DNA from: Ambrosia x helenae | Taxonomy: Eukaryota; Streptophyta; Magnoliopsida; Asterales; Asteraceae | Assembly (NCBI GenBank): GCA_030844895.1 | Contig: CM061232.1 | Location: forward strand, 82,106,555-82,170,554 | Direction: 5' to 3' | DNA length: 64,000 nucleotides | Part shown: piece after piece, positions 23,361-34,434 of the stretch | How positions within the stretch are numbered: the stretch's first letter is position 1 | Layout of the letters: every line of letters starts with the position of its first letter | Position numbers and translations under genes: made by a program | Notes under the pieces: model-generated | What the model saw: only the letters and a program-made list of their open reading frames with translations | Told to the model about the DNA's origin: nothing | Databases searched by the model: none

Positions 23361-26300
23361 TTACATGTAGCATATACGTAACTGAGCTGCATTCCAGGTG
23401 CGTGGTATTGGCGAACCATCTAATCGTTCTAAGGCATACGCCCCCTTTCCCAACACTTCCTGAATTTTGTAAGGCCCTTCCCAAGTTGGGGCCAGTTTCC
23501 CTGGTTTTTCCGCGTTTGAAGCTTCATTGTTGCGGAAGACAAAGTCACCGACGCGGAAAGTGTGTTCTTTGACCCGCGCATTGTAATATTTCTCTAACTA
23601 TCTTTTATATGCGGCTTCTCGGACACAAGCCGAATCTCTCCGCTCGTCTAGAAAATCTAGATTCATCCGTAGCTCTTTGTCGTTGTCAATTGTTTGCGCA
23701 AGCAAAATTCTTGGGGAAGGGTTTGTAACTTCCGTTGGGATAACCGCTTCAGTTCCGTAGGTTAAACTGAATGGTGTTTCCCCATTGCTTGTTTTGGGAA
23801 GTGTGTGGTGGGCCCAAAGGACATGTGGTAATTCATCTACCCAGCCGCTGCGCTTTGTTCCCAAGCGTGTTTTGATTCCTTCAACAATACTTCTGTTTGC
23901 TTGTTCAACCTGGCCGTTGCCCTGGGGATGCGCCACAGAAGTGAAGATTTGTTTGATTTTCATCGAGTGAAGCCATTCTTGTAAGTGCTGGTCCGCAAAT
24001 TGCGTTCCGTTGTCGCTTACAATCTCCATGGGCAGTCCGAATCTGCAAATGATGAACTCCCATATGAAGTTTTTGATGTTACGCCCGTCAATCGTGGCTA
24101 ATGTCTCTGCTTCTACCCATTTGGTGAAATAGTCAATGGCGACTACTAGGTATTTGACGTTGCCTGGCGCTGTGGGAAAAGGTCCCACGAGATCGATGGC
24201 CCATTTTTGAAATGGCCATGCTGCGGTGACCGGTACCAAGTTGTTCTTTGGCCTAAGTGTTCCAGGTGCATGTCTTTGGCATGCGTCACACTTCCGCAAT
24301 TCTTTAACTGCGTCAAGGTGCATTCCGGGCCAAAAGTATCCGGCATTCATAAGCTTAGCCACGACCATGCGAGGTCCTGCATGCAGTCCGCATGTACCTT
24401 CATGAATATCTTTAATCAAGTATGTGGCTTCTGCGGAATCCACGCATCTGAGTAATGGTCCAAGATAAGACCGTCGATATAAGATGCCATTATTTACTTC
24501 GTAATGCAAGGATTTGTGTTGTAGCTTTCTTGCTTCCGCTTTGTCTGATGGGAGAATGCCTTTGGTTAGGAAGGCCATGATTGGGGTGGTCCAAGATTCT
24601 TTTCCTGTTTGGACCACGTTCACCTGTTTCGACGGAACAGATGGTTTGGCTAGTGTCTCAACTCGAATATCTTTTGCCATGTGGTCGAATGCAGTTGCTG
24701 CCATTTTGCTTAAAGCGTCTGCTGGCTTGTTTTGGCTTCTGCGGACATGACTCACTTTGCAGTAAGAGAAATCATTCATTAATTCTTTGGTATGTTGCAA
24801 GTATAGGACCATGGTTGCTTCTCTTGCTTCATACGTGCCGTCAATGTGATTGGCGACCAGCATTGAATCGACGTGCGCTTCGATGTATTGGGCGCCCATC
24901 TTTTTGGCAATCCGCAGGCCAGCAATCAGAGCCTCATACTCTGCCTCATTGTTTGTTGTTTGGAAATCGAGCCGAATTTCATAAGTGTACTCTTTTCCTT
25001 CCGGTGTTATTAAGCGCAGGCCTGCGCCAGCCCCCTCATCATTGCAGGCACTGTCTGTGTATAACTTCCATATCTGGGTTTCATCGGGCGTGGTCGAATT
25101 GGATGATGTTTCGTTGGCGCACTCTTCAACTTTGTCTGCTGGGACTTCTGTTATGAAGTTCGCAAGAACTTGTCCTTTGAAGGAGAGTCTTGCTTTATAC
25201 GAAATTGAGTGCTCACCCAATTCTATTGCCCACTTTGCCAAACGTCCAGAGAGTTCTGGTTTGCGCAAGATATCGTTGATGCGGAAATCTGTGAGGACGT
25301 TGATCGGGTGTCCTTGAAAGTACCTCCGCAACCTTCTCGATGCGTGGATTAATGCCAGAACCAGCTTTTCCATTGTTGAATAGCGCGTTTCCGCGTCTAG
25401 AAGCATGCGGCTGACATAATAGATTGGGGTTTGTACCCCTTTTCAATCAACCATGAGAACTGCCCCAATTGCCTTTTCTGTTACGGACTGGTATAGGGTG
25501 TTTTGGTAGCGGAGCCGTGAGTGTTGGCAAGTTGCCCAAACATTTCTTCATGTCTTGGAACGCGGTTTCTGCTTCCTCCGTCCAGTTGAAGTTAGATTTC
25601 TTCAGACAATTTTTCAGTGTGTCCACGAAGGGAAAAGATTTGGACGCGTAGTTTGACAGGAACCTGTTCAAAGCTACGAGTCGTCCCATCAGTGTTTGTA
25701 CTTCCTTGACTGAAGATGGGGATGGCATCCGCTCAATTGCTTGAACTTTCTCTGGATTTGGGCGAAATCCATCTTTTGTTACGACAACTCCGAGGAATTT
25801 TCCTTCCTCCATCCCGAAGGAACATTTTCCCGGGTTGAGTTTCATCCGCACACTTCGCAGCTGATCAAAAGTTTTCTGTATATCTTGTAACATCTGATCT
25901 TCTTCTCTGCTTTTGATCACCAGGTCATCAACATATACTTCTAGGTTTACACCGATTTTCTTGACAAACGCAGTGTCCATTAGTCTTTGATACGTTGCCC
26001 CTGCGTTTTTTAGCCCAAATGGCATTTTAGTGTAACAAAAGGTACCCATATCTGTGCGGAAGGCTGTTTTGTCCTCGTCTTCTTTGGCCATTTGAATCTG
26101 GTGATAGCCTTTGTAAGCATCGAGGAAGCATTTGAATCTGTATGGTGCCAAGGAATCGACTTTTAGGTCGATTTCGGGTAGTGGGTAACAGTCTTTTGGG
26201 CACGCCTTGTTTAGGTCTTTATAATCGACGCACATGCGCCATGTGCCATTGGACTTCCCCACCATGACTAGGTTTGCTACCCATGTTTGGTATTTGCTTT

Positions 26301-28793
26301 TGCGCAATATACCGGCCTTCAAGAGTTCCTCAACTTGCTCGTTCATCGCCTTTGTTTTTTCTGGCCCCATGCTCCGCTTCTTTTGAACGACCGGTTCCGC
26401 ATTCTTATAGACGTGAAGTCTGCGTTCCGCGATGTGTCGCGGAACTCCAACCATGTCTGACGGTTTGAATGCGAAAACGTCCATATTCTTTGTCAGCAGC
26501 TGTTTTAAGTGAGTGCGAATGGGGTCGGAAATTGCATGGCCGATGACAACTGTTTGTTCCGGGAATAGAGGGTTGATAACCCATTTTTCCGGTTCGGTTC
26601 TAACAGTTGGTTTTGCTTGCTTTGAAGGCCTTGGTGTTTCTATTGCGTGACACGTTTTGTTTCCACGGATGAACACGACTCCTGTTCGCGTCGGAAAACC
26701 CATTATCTGATGTGGCGTAGAAGCGTTACAATTGAATTTTGCCAATCCTTCTCATCCTAGTAGGATATCATGTGAAGAGTTGACGGGAAGTACTGTGAAG
26801 TCGCACGTTTCTGTGCGTGAGTGTTTCCCGTCTGAGAGTGTTACCGGGAAAGTGAGCGTGCCCAATGGGTAAATTGTTTCATGAATGAAACCGGAGATTG
26901 GCTCCGTTGTTGGTATTATTCTTTTCTTGTCATCATCATCCAGCTGATCGAAACACTACTGGTACATGATATCAGTGCTGCTGCCATTATCCAAGAACAT
27001 GTATCGTGTTCTATAATGGCCAACAACCCCTGTGATGATTAACGGAGCTGTGGAGCAGGCTCCACCCTTTTCCCTTGGCATGATCACTTGTTCTTCTTTC
27101 CAAGAGTCGTTCTTCGCTTTTGTAAAGGTACGCTTGTGGCTTGCGTTCCTGTGAATCATATTGCATGTATTGCGAGAGACGCTATACACGTGATGCGCAT
27201 TGAGATTGCGTATCTTCTTCTGGGAGGGCTCTCCTGTTTCTGTGTTATCCCTCTGTTTTCTTCTCATGTTTTTTACAAGATGTGTCAGTTGCCCTGATTT
27301 GATGGCGTTTTCAATTTCCATCTTCAGGCTGTAGCAATTGTCCGTCATGTGACCATGGTCCTCGTGGTATTCACAGTACTTTGATCTGTCCACGTTCTCC
27401 CTGTCACCACAGAGCTCTTGTGGCTTTGGAAATTGGATCTGCTCTGTCTTTAGCACCTCGGATGGTGTTTTGGACAGTGGTGTCCAATCGTAGTTCTTCT
27501 TTGAATGTCCCTTGTGGTCGCGGGACCCTCTTAAGCTCAGCATGTTTCTTGCATCCTGCGAGGAAGAATATTTTCCTTCCTCCGCCGTGCCTGAGATTCT
27601 TGACCAAACGGACTGTTTACCTTTTCCTCTGTTGTTTGAGGATCCATGATGACTGCTACCTTGTTGTGTGTTTTTGTTGCGATGGAAGGAGCGTTCCGAA
27701 GACGCATAAACTTTGGCAGCTTCGATTACTTCATCCCAAGCTTGTGGCACACCGTCTTGCCGGTTAAGCATTTCATCAGATCATCGTTTCTTACCCCGTG
27801 TATAAAGGCTGCGCGGGTAAGTTCTTCTCCACATCCTAGCTGGAGTGCTTCTTTGTTGTATCTGACGATGTAGTCTTCCAAAGACTCATTATCGTTGCGC
27901 GAACACAAGAGAATGTGAGCCTTATCCTTCTTGTGTTTGCGCAAGTGAGAGAAATGGTTTTTGAATTTTCTTATTAAATCGTCGAAGTCAACGAGACCTC
28001 CCACCGGCAAACTCTCGTACCAAACTCTGGCTGCTCCTGTTAGTGTTTGTACAAATTGGTGGCACCAAGCTTGCACCAGCCACAGTTTGGAGCTGCCTGC
28101 GTAATCAAATGCGTGCAAGTGATCATCAGGATCGCGCAGACCGTCATATCTTCCGATGGTGCTCGGTAACTTGCATTCTTGTGGCATTGGTGCTTCTGCA
28201 ATCCGTGTGTAGAACTTCGATCGTTCTGCGAAGGTCTTTGGTCTGTATGGCTTGTACAGATCATCATTTTAAGGAGCCAGACTGCTGGCAATGGTTTTGG
28301 AATGTTGCTTCTTACTTGGATCGTGATATACTTCGTCTTCAGATTCGCAGCAGTCTGGTTCACCGTTCAGGTTGACGGGGTCCTGGCCGTGAGTATTTCT
28401 ACCACGGCCTCCACCACGTACCGCCTGACGATGTCCCTTTGCGTGAAGGCCACTGTTGTTTTTCCGTGGGGATTCTGAATCATCCCTACTCAAGTCGAAA
28501 CTTAACGCCTTCTGAGTCTTGAGTTTTGCTTGATTCATTACCATCTTCTGGTATTCAGCAATCGTCTTTGAGTTTTGTTGAGCTAACCATTCGTCCGGGT
28601 CAACCGAAGAAAGGTTGTCCTGTGCCTTTTTTCCTCCATTTAGTCCTCCTCTTATTGGGTGGAATTGGAAGGTTGAGGCTTGTTGTTTCTGAGCCACATT
28701 CTTGGTGATTGTGTTTGGTGTAACGTCTTGGATCTCCTCGTTGACTGTGGCCTCGACATTGGTGTTGTTGTTTCCATCCTTTGAGAAAGCCAT
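23361..28793 (-). pseudogene. Gag-Pro-Pol polyprotein, Tat-lineage Ty3/gypsy, five stops and two frameshifts
   Basis: Reading right to left: Gag starts MAFSKDG at 28793, with the retrotransposon gag domain (DPDDHLHAFDYAG, TGAARVWYESLP) about 28150-27780. A C-x2-H zinc-like motif (CEYHEDHGHMTDNCYSLK) follows, then a protease with LDNGSSTDIM near 26970. Reverse transcriptase has MCVDYKDLNKACP and YVDDLVIKS. RNase H follows, including a second RNase H (YTDSACNDEGAGAG, NNEAEYEAL), a Tat trait. Integrase has the H2C2 finger (LHAGPR, CDACQRH), DDE residues in AIDLVGPF, SDNGTQF and QVEQANRS, and a GPYKI C-terminal module ending at 23361. In-frame stops lie at 28269, 26956, 26752, 25443 and 23598; frameshifts near 27765 and 25485. 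It is not functional as it stands. Confidence 0.9.
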
Positions 28794-28820
28794 TTTGCTA
28801 GTTTGAAAGATTGGTTGTAA

Positions 28821-28838
28821 CCGTAACGGATGGCGCCA
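28821..28838 (-). other. Primer-binding site of the Tat-like element
   Basis: The minus strand reads TGGCGCCATCCGTTACGG one base after the LTR end ...CTTCA at 28840. The TGGCGCC start is typical of Tat/Athila-type primer sites; the exact tRNA is not assigned here. Confidence 0.65.
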
Positions 28839-28839
28839 A

Positions 28840-29367
28840 TGAAGAAACAAATAGTCTTACCACCTGTTAGGGATGATAAGATTACTAGTATCCACAGAGT
28901 TGATCCTTCACTAGCAGCTATGGAACAAAGGACCTGCAAAAAAGAATGTATGTGTGGGTGTGGAGACGACTACACGAGGTAGTTGTTTATAACAAAAACG
29001 GGGTGAATGGGGATACTATCTAGTATGATAGCTCTCCAGGTCAGTAGAAAGTGTCCTCTCCTATTCGGGATGTGATCCCTTTTATAGGAGAGTCCGTATG
29101 CCACTATTACCCCAGTCCTAACCGTGGTTAGGTTGTCTCCATCACCCTTAGTCGTGTTAGTGTGATGAAATAAGGAAAGCTAAATTAATGGGAATAGTGG
29201 AACCGTGTACCGCCTTTAATGGTGTGGTTACGTGATTCATGCATGGCTATTGACCATGCATGATATTCGCCTTGACCGGGTGTTGACCAATCATTGCCTT
29301 ATTTGTCTAGTCATTAATGATCTTTGACTGTGTTTTGCGCATAGTCCTTATCCGCGCGGTAGCATTG
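28840..29367 (-). mobile_element. 5' LTR of the Tat-like element, truncated by a deletion
   Basis: It matches 17870-18397 almost base for base, then jumps at ATTG to sequence equivalent to 18862 onwards. The outer 49 bp of the LTR, its polypurine tract and the rest of the 464 bp are missing. ATTG is present at both deletion edges in the other copy (18394-18397, 18858-18861). Confidence 0.85.
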
Positions 29368-29405
29368 GGCTCATCTCCGAAAAGCCTGTCCATGACGTCA
29401 GGCAT

Positions 29406-31083
29406 TGATGTATTGCAAAATACATCGGTTATTTGTACATATTTTGAGTCGTTATCGAGTCAGTGTGTGTCGTTTATATATATTTTTCAGTTTCTATTTA
29501 GTATTTTATGTGTCACAGGAATCCGGATGGCAAAAGAGGCAAATTTATGCATAAACGGTGCTTTACGAGGTCCCGGATGAGTCACAAATGGAAAGAGAAG
29601 ATAAAAATAAACAAAATTGGAAAAATTAGCCCGTCGTGTCACGCGACAGACTCCCCAGCACCCCGTCGTGTCACGCGGCGCTATGCAGATTCACTTTGAG
29701 GGCGTCGCGTGACGCGACCACTTACCCAGGATCCCGTCGTGCTACGCGATGGCCACCAGGAAGCCCAAAATTGTGTTTTTCAAGCCCAAATCGGATTTTA
29801 AAACCCTAGAACGAAATTTTAAGCTTCATTCTACACTTTTTGAAAAAAAAGAGCTGCTTGGGAGCACTTGGAGGTGAGAGAAAGGCGAAGGGTCAAGATT
29901 TTAAGCATTGGGATTGAGAGATTCGGGTTTTAATCATTCGGTTTCTTCATTCCTTTGTTCTTTTGAATTGCAAACTATGTTTCATGATCTTAGAATTGAT
30001 TTTATTCTTATTTTGAACATGTTTATTGGCTAAATCATAGAACTACCTAGGCGATGATGAATACACTTGTTTGATTTATTTTCTTTTGGTTCTTGGAACT
30101 TTTGGTTGTGGGTGAATTTTAAAGTAAAGAACTTTTTATTTTCTGGTTTGGTGTGTATGCATATTTAGTTTTGTTTAATTAATTTTTATAAACTCCACTT
30201 GCGTTTTTGTGAATGTCTTTCATGTATGAATGCGGGTTAGGTTGCAAACTGGGTGTTAGCAGCTAGTTTATGGTTAATTGCCTAGGATTATCCATAGGAG
30301 TTATAATTGTTAGTTAGGTAATTCTAAGTGTTCTACCAATTCTCAATAGCTGTAAGGTGCGAGATTGTTGGTCTGTCTAGGGTGTTAAATTGCTAGTTCT
30401 AGAGGCTTTGTAAGAAGATCTTCCTAGTTTCCCTAGCATTCCTTGTAGGCCAAGTCTTATCAGAAATATTGTAGTTACCCCTTGCACTTTTGGGTGTATT
30501 GTGACTTTCGCGCTGTAAGGTAGACTGTCTAGCGGGTACTTTAAGATTCGAGTAGGTAAGCCTGTAAGGGTAACCTCTCAACCGGTGGTTTAACGGCTTA
30601 TAGGTAACCTTAGGTTTCTCCTTGAGAAGGGTCGAGGGTCCTCTAGTTTATCCTGTAAGTTTAGTATTTTAAGATCCCGGTTCCACACCAGTTCCATATC
30701 CGTTAGAGGCTTATCATTCATGTGTAGGATTCTAGCCTAGGTAGTGCCTTCCCATCATCTTATCCCAATTTTAGTTCCCAGCTTGTGTCCTTAATTATTT
30801 AAGTTTTATTTTATTTATTTGCAATTAGTTTGTTAGAAAACCCCCCAAACCATAAAAACATTATTAAGTCAGTTTGTAGATAAGTAGTCGAGTCTAGTTT
30901 ACGTTTTCCAGTAGAGTCTCGTGGGTTCGATACTCGGACTTACTTTAGCTGTACTGCACTGACCGGTACACTTGCCGGTTGTGTGGTTTAGGTTTAGAAA
31001 GTCTTAGGTTATAAATTTAAAACTTAGAGTGTCTAGTTTAGGTTAATTTAGTTAGTTTTTACTAAACCACTTTGAGCACATCA
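29406..31083 (+). mobile_element. 5' LTR of the Athila-like element
   Basis: 1,678 bp. By eye it differs from the 3' LTR (34435-36113) at about eight substitutions and three single-base indels, roughly 0.5% substitutions, so the insertion is recent. It contains a cluster of CGTCGTGTCACGCGAC-type motifs (29630-29752). The short ORFs inside it are not conserved between the two LTRs. Confidence 0.92.
29630..29752 (+). promoter_or_regulatory. Cluster of four CpG-rich near-palindromic motifs in the LTR
   Basis: Four variants of CCGTCGTGTCACGCGAC start near 29631, 29663, 29702 and 29733, the third (GCGTCGCGTGACGCGAC) in the inverted sense. They stand out from A+T-rich surroundings and recur in the 3' LTR (34659-34781). 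They could be protein-binding sites; this is inference. Confidence 0.4.
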
Positions 31084-31089
31084 AGTTTT

Positions 31090-31107
31090 TGGCGCCGTTG
31101 CCGGGGA
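31090..31107 (+). other. Primer-binding site (tRNA-Asp type)
   Basis: TGGCGCCGTTGCCGGGGA begins six bases after the LTR end. This is the site typical of Athila and related plant gypsy elements. Confidence 0.85.
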
Positions 31108-31253
31108 CTCTTGGCGATTGCGTTTACTAGCTTTGATTACACTTATATGCTATATCTGTGCTACTTGTGTTTTGTGTTGAGTCTGTCTTTTTGTATAGTG
31201 AGTCGTAGGAGTCTAATTGTTTGTGTATTTTAATTTCTGTCGGGTTTGTAAAT

Positions 31254-32582
31254 ATGTTTGAAATTTGTGGAGGACCCTATTTTACCGTTAGATTTCCACA
31301 AAATGCGGGGTCCTCTGCACATTATTGTGTTAATTCCTTTGTGCAGTCGCATCCATATTATTCACAGGGTTGTCCTACAAATTATTATGATGACTCGTAT
31401 CAGCAGCCACATTATAATCAGTATCCTGATCAATTTTCTGGAAGCACTTCTTGTGAGGATAGTGGTAATGATTGGAGTGAAATCAAAAGTCTGTTGACAT
31501 TATTAGTTGCGAAAGATGAAAATACTCAGAAAATGTTAGCAGAGCACGACACCATCCTGAAAAACCGACAGACTGCTCTTTTAGATCTTCAACGAACAGT
31601 AGAAGACATTGCTAGAAGGTTAAAAGAAGAAGAAGAAATAGAAAAGGTTCAGCAAGAGCAGTTGCCGAAAGTCGGTTATACATATGATAAGGAGGGCAAC
31701 TACCTTGGGTACATGAACGCTCGAGGGGAGTTGTTTCCAACGTTTCCAGAAGAAGGGAAAGAGCCAATCATGGAATACGCAGATGAGTCAGATGAAGAGA
31801 TCATCCCAATCACGGAGACGAAAATGGACGTTGAAGTCCCACCTCCGGTGCCACAGGTTACTATATATGATTTTGGGAGTGACTCTGATGAAGAGGACGA
31901 CGAAGAAGAATGGGCGGCGTATCAGAGGTCGTTAGTGCATAGGGAAGTGACTGAAAAAGAAGTGGAATTGGGAGATTCCATTGATATGATGTTTGGTGTA
32001 GAGGAAGACAATGAGATGGGTGAGAATTCATTGTCTGAAGAGGATGAGTTTTTAGATCTGGAGTTAGAGGGTTTGCCTGTTTATGAAGATTTAGGGGAGT
32101 CTGATCCTGATGGAGATATGGCATACCTGGATGCCCTACTCGAAGTTGAACCGACAGACATGACCGAACCTGCACTAGATGAAAGAACTCAGTGTGGGGA
32201 TCGTCCCACGGAAATGGTGGTAGAAGAAGCACACCATAGCTGGCCCGTGGTATTAGTGATAGATGGAGTTTCAAAATCAACAGCACCACGGGAGAGGACA
32301 AGGAAGAGAAAAAGAAAGGATCGGAACCGGAAAAGGATCGAAGACTGGCACGAGTTGGAGAAGAGGAAGGCAGTGGAAGTCAAGCACGACCAGTCTATTT
32401 GCTACATGCCACGCATCCGGTTAATTCCAGGTAAGTTTAAATTTTGGTGGTCTGACCCGTTAAGAACTGTTAAATTATTTTTCAATTCCACAAATAAATA
32501 TTTAATTTTTAACGAGAGCCGGGTGGAATTAAACGGGTTAGATCGGGTCCAGATAAAAGAGAAGCCCCCTGATTATGTTTAA
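31254..32582 (+). CDS. Gag-derived ORF with integrase-like C-terminal end (non-autonomous element)
   Basis: The 442-residue frame is open. I take the ATG at 31254 (MFEICGG); upstream codons are open but lack an ATG. A Tyr/Gln/Pro-rich start (about residues 25-75) leads to a coiled coil around residues 85-130 (LAEHDTILKNRQTALLDLQR) that resembles the end of Athila-type Gag. A long acidic middle (about 165-315), a basic block (RERTRKRKRKDRNRKR) and a C-terminus with RIRLIPGKFKFWWSDPL follow; the last recalls the PGKLKSRWSGPF-type module ending Athila integrase. The likeliest origin is deletion of the protease-to-integrase region joining Gag end to integrase end. Function is unknown; the frame has no breaks, consistent with recent expression. 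Confidence 0.6.
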   Translation: MFEICGGPYFTVRFPQNAGSSAHYCVNSFVQSHPYYSQGCPTNYYDDSYQQPHYNQYPDQFSGSTSCEDSGNDWSEIKSLLTLLVAKDENTQKMLAEHDTILKNRQTALLDLQRTVEDIARRLKEEEEIEKVQQEQLPKVGYTYDKEGNYLGYMNARGELFPTFPEEGKEPIMEYADESDEEIIPITETKMDVEVPPPVPQVTIYDFGSDSDEEDDEEEWAAYQRSLVHREVTEKEVELGDSIDMMFGVEEDNEMGENSLSEEDEFLDLELEGLPVYEDLGESDPDGDMAYLDALLEVEPTDMTEPALDERTQCGDRPTEMVVEEAHHSWPVVLVIDGVSKSTAPRERTRKRKRKDRNRKRIEDWHELEKRKAVEVKHDQSICYMPRIRLIPGKFKFWWSDPLRTVKLFFNSTNKYLIFNESRVELNGLDRVQIKEKPPDYV

Positions 32583-33923
32583 GTGTGGGGATGCTCTGTA
32601 GAGTTTGTAAATTTTTATTTATACTTATTTTTTTTCTAGCTGTTCATTTTTTTTATTTGTGGTCCGTCTTTCGATAGTGGTTCATAGGTTTTTATCTTTC
32701 TATTTTATCTTTGTTTTTGTGTCTTTGAGTCTGTTTGCAGGTTTGCGTGTTTGCTTAGGTAGAGGAAATTTCACCATGAGCGGATCCCATGTATTTATCT
32801 TTATATATATTTTATGAGTGGGAGTTTGGTAAAGGTTTGGGTAATAAAAGAGAATTTTTCCAAAAAAAAAATAAATAAATAAAAAAATAAAAAAAATTAG
32901 TTAGCTTTCTGTGAAAAAAGACTTTTCATGTAATGTGAGGAGTCTGGGCTGACCTGTTCGCCTCATGCGACCAGCTATTACCCCGGAAAGTTATATTTTT
33001 TTTTCTCGTTAGCAACGCGTGTTGTGATCACCAGTGTCCTTCACGTTGAGCGAGAATCGTATTTTTTTTTTCTTTCTACCCATTTGGTCCTACCACCATT
33101 CACCGCCATTCTGCCAAGCAGGTACGTTTTCTTGTTTGTTGTTATATTATGAGTCTAAGTTAATAGTTTTAATTTTTTAATTTTTGTGTGGTTCGGTACT
33201 ATGCTCGGGTTTTGTTTGTTTCATTTTGCGCAGGTTTGGATTGCACCGCCCGTACTCAATCTCCATTCGGGTGATTCCGGAGCTGTTTAACATTTATCAA
33301 GGCAAACCCGAGAGTTTATTATTGTGTCAGAGCCGATCGCGAATGAAATGCTATACGATCGAGCTGGATTGGACTAGAGTTTTTGGAGCTTACGCGTTAA
33401 TAAACCAGCTAAGTCCTTTCCAATTTGCCCTTTTCTTTTTATTTTTGTATTCGGAATTTATTTTTTTTTTTTAAGTCGTTTTCTATTCCTACATTGAGGG
33501 CAATGTAGAGTTTAAGTGTGGAGATGGGAAACTGTCGTTTGGTTTGTATATAGAGTCGTTTTGAGTCAAAAAAAAATGAAAAAAAAAAACATTAAAAAAA
33601 AAAGTCCCTGATTTTGAAGTTTGCATTATATAAAATATGGAAAATGATAGGTAAAGTTAGGTGTCCGGTTTTCAAATAGTATGTATAATAAGAGATTAAA
33701 ATTGATTGAAAACGTGTCTGATTTGGGATATGTGGGTAGGCTCAACCGGTAGAAAGGTTTCCTTGGAAAAGTAATAAATTAATTATGTTAGGCTATTTTG
33801 TGGGTTCTCATCTAGGAGAAACGGGGAGACCGAAACCGCCAAAAATAGTACGAGAAGCACCGTTATAAGTAGAAAACCGTTAGAATTTCTAATCACTTAA
33901 AAAAAATAGAAATCAAAGCAAAA

Positions 33924-34085
33924 ATGCTGAAGCTTAAGGTGCCTGGCCACTGGGATAGCGACTTGGATTGGTCACACCCTCTGAGTTAAGTATGCTGAGA
34001 TTGAAAAAAAAAATGTTGAAGCTTAAGGTGCCTGGCCACTGGGATAGCGACTTGGATTGGTCACACCCTCTGAGTTAAGTATGAT
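33924..34085 (+). repeat. 89-bp tandem duplication
   Basis: Two copies starting at 33924 and 34013 share gaagcttaaggtgcctggcc and the following words almost perfectly, separated by an A-run. Confidence 0.9.
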
Positions 34086-34418
34086 GAAAAAAAAAAAAGT
34101 GATTTTAAATTCTCTTGGTTTTCTACATAAGACGGTTGGGAAATGGTCAATTGGTCGTTCCTTTAGCTTCATAAGCTTGAGGCAGGATTAGGAGGAACTG
34201 TGGCTTCCTTTGAGTGAGACCCTAGATAGACTAATCAACGTGAACTTAACGTAAATAAAAAGGGGCTTGGAGACCGGTTTGGGTTTAAGAGGATCAGTAT
34301 ACCTGCAATCGCAATCAACACGTTAGTAGATTATTAATTAAGTAACCTATGTTTTGAAACCGGATGTAAACCTAACTGTGATTCCATAGCATAATTCTTT
34401 TTCAGGGACGAAAAAACA

Positions 34419-34434
34419 TAAGTGTGGGGATGTT
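34419..34434 (+). other. Polypurine tract of the Athila-like element
   Basis: AAGTGTGGGGATGTT lies directly before the 3' LTR start at 34435; the same phrase is common before Athila-type 3' LTRs. Confidence 0.6.

Larger units (their letters stand above)
32583..34434 (+). other. 3' internal region of the Athila-like element, no conserved gene
   Basis: This starts with aagtgtggggatg right at the ORF stop, repeats a similar tract at 33511 (aagtgtggagatgg) and ends with the likely functional polypurine tract (34419-34434). An ORF at 33184-33474 is hydrophobic at its end and unrecognised. It is otherwise T-rich and non-coding by eye. Confidence 0.6.

Noticed and set aside
24146..27873. Many plus-strand ORFs of 60-190 residues opposite gag-pol
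   Set aside because: They are shadows of the well-supported minus-strand polyprotein and have no motifs.
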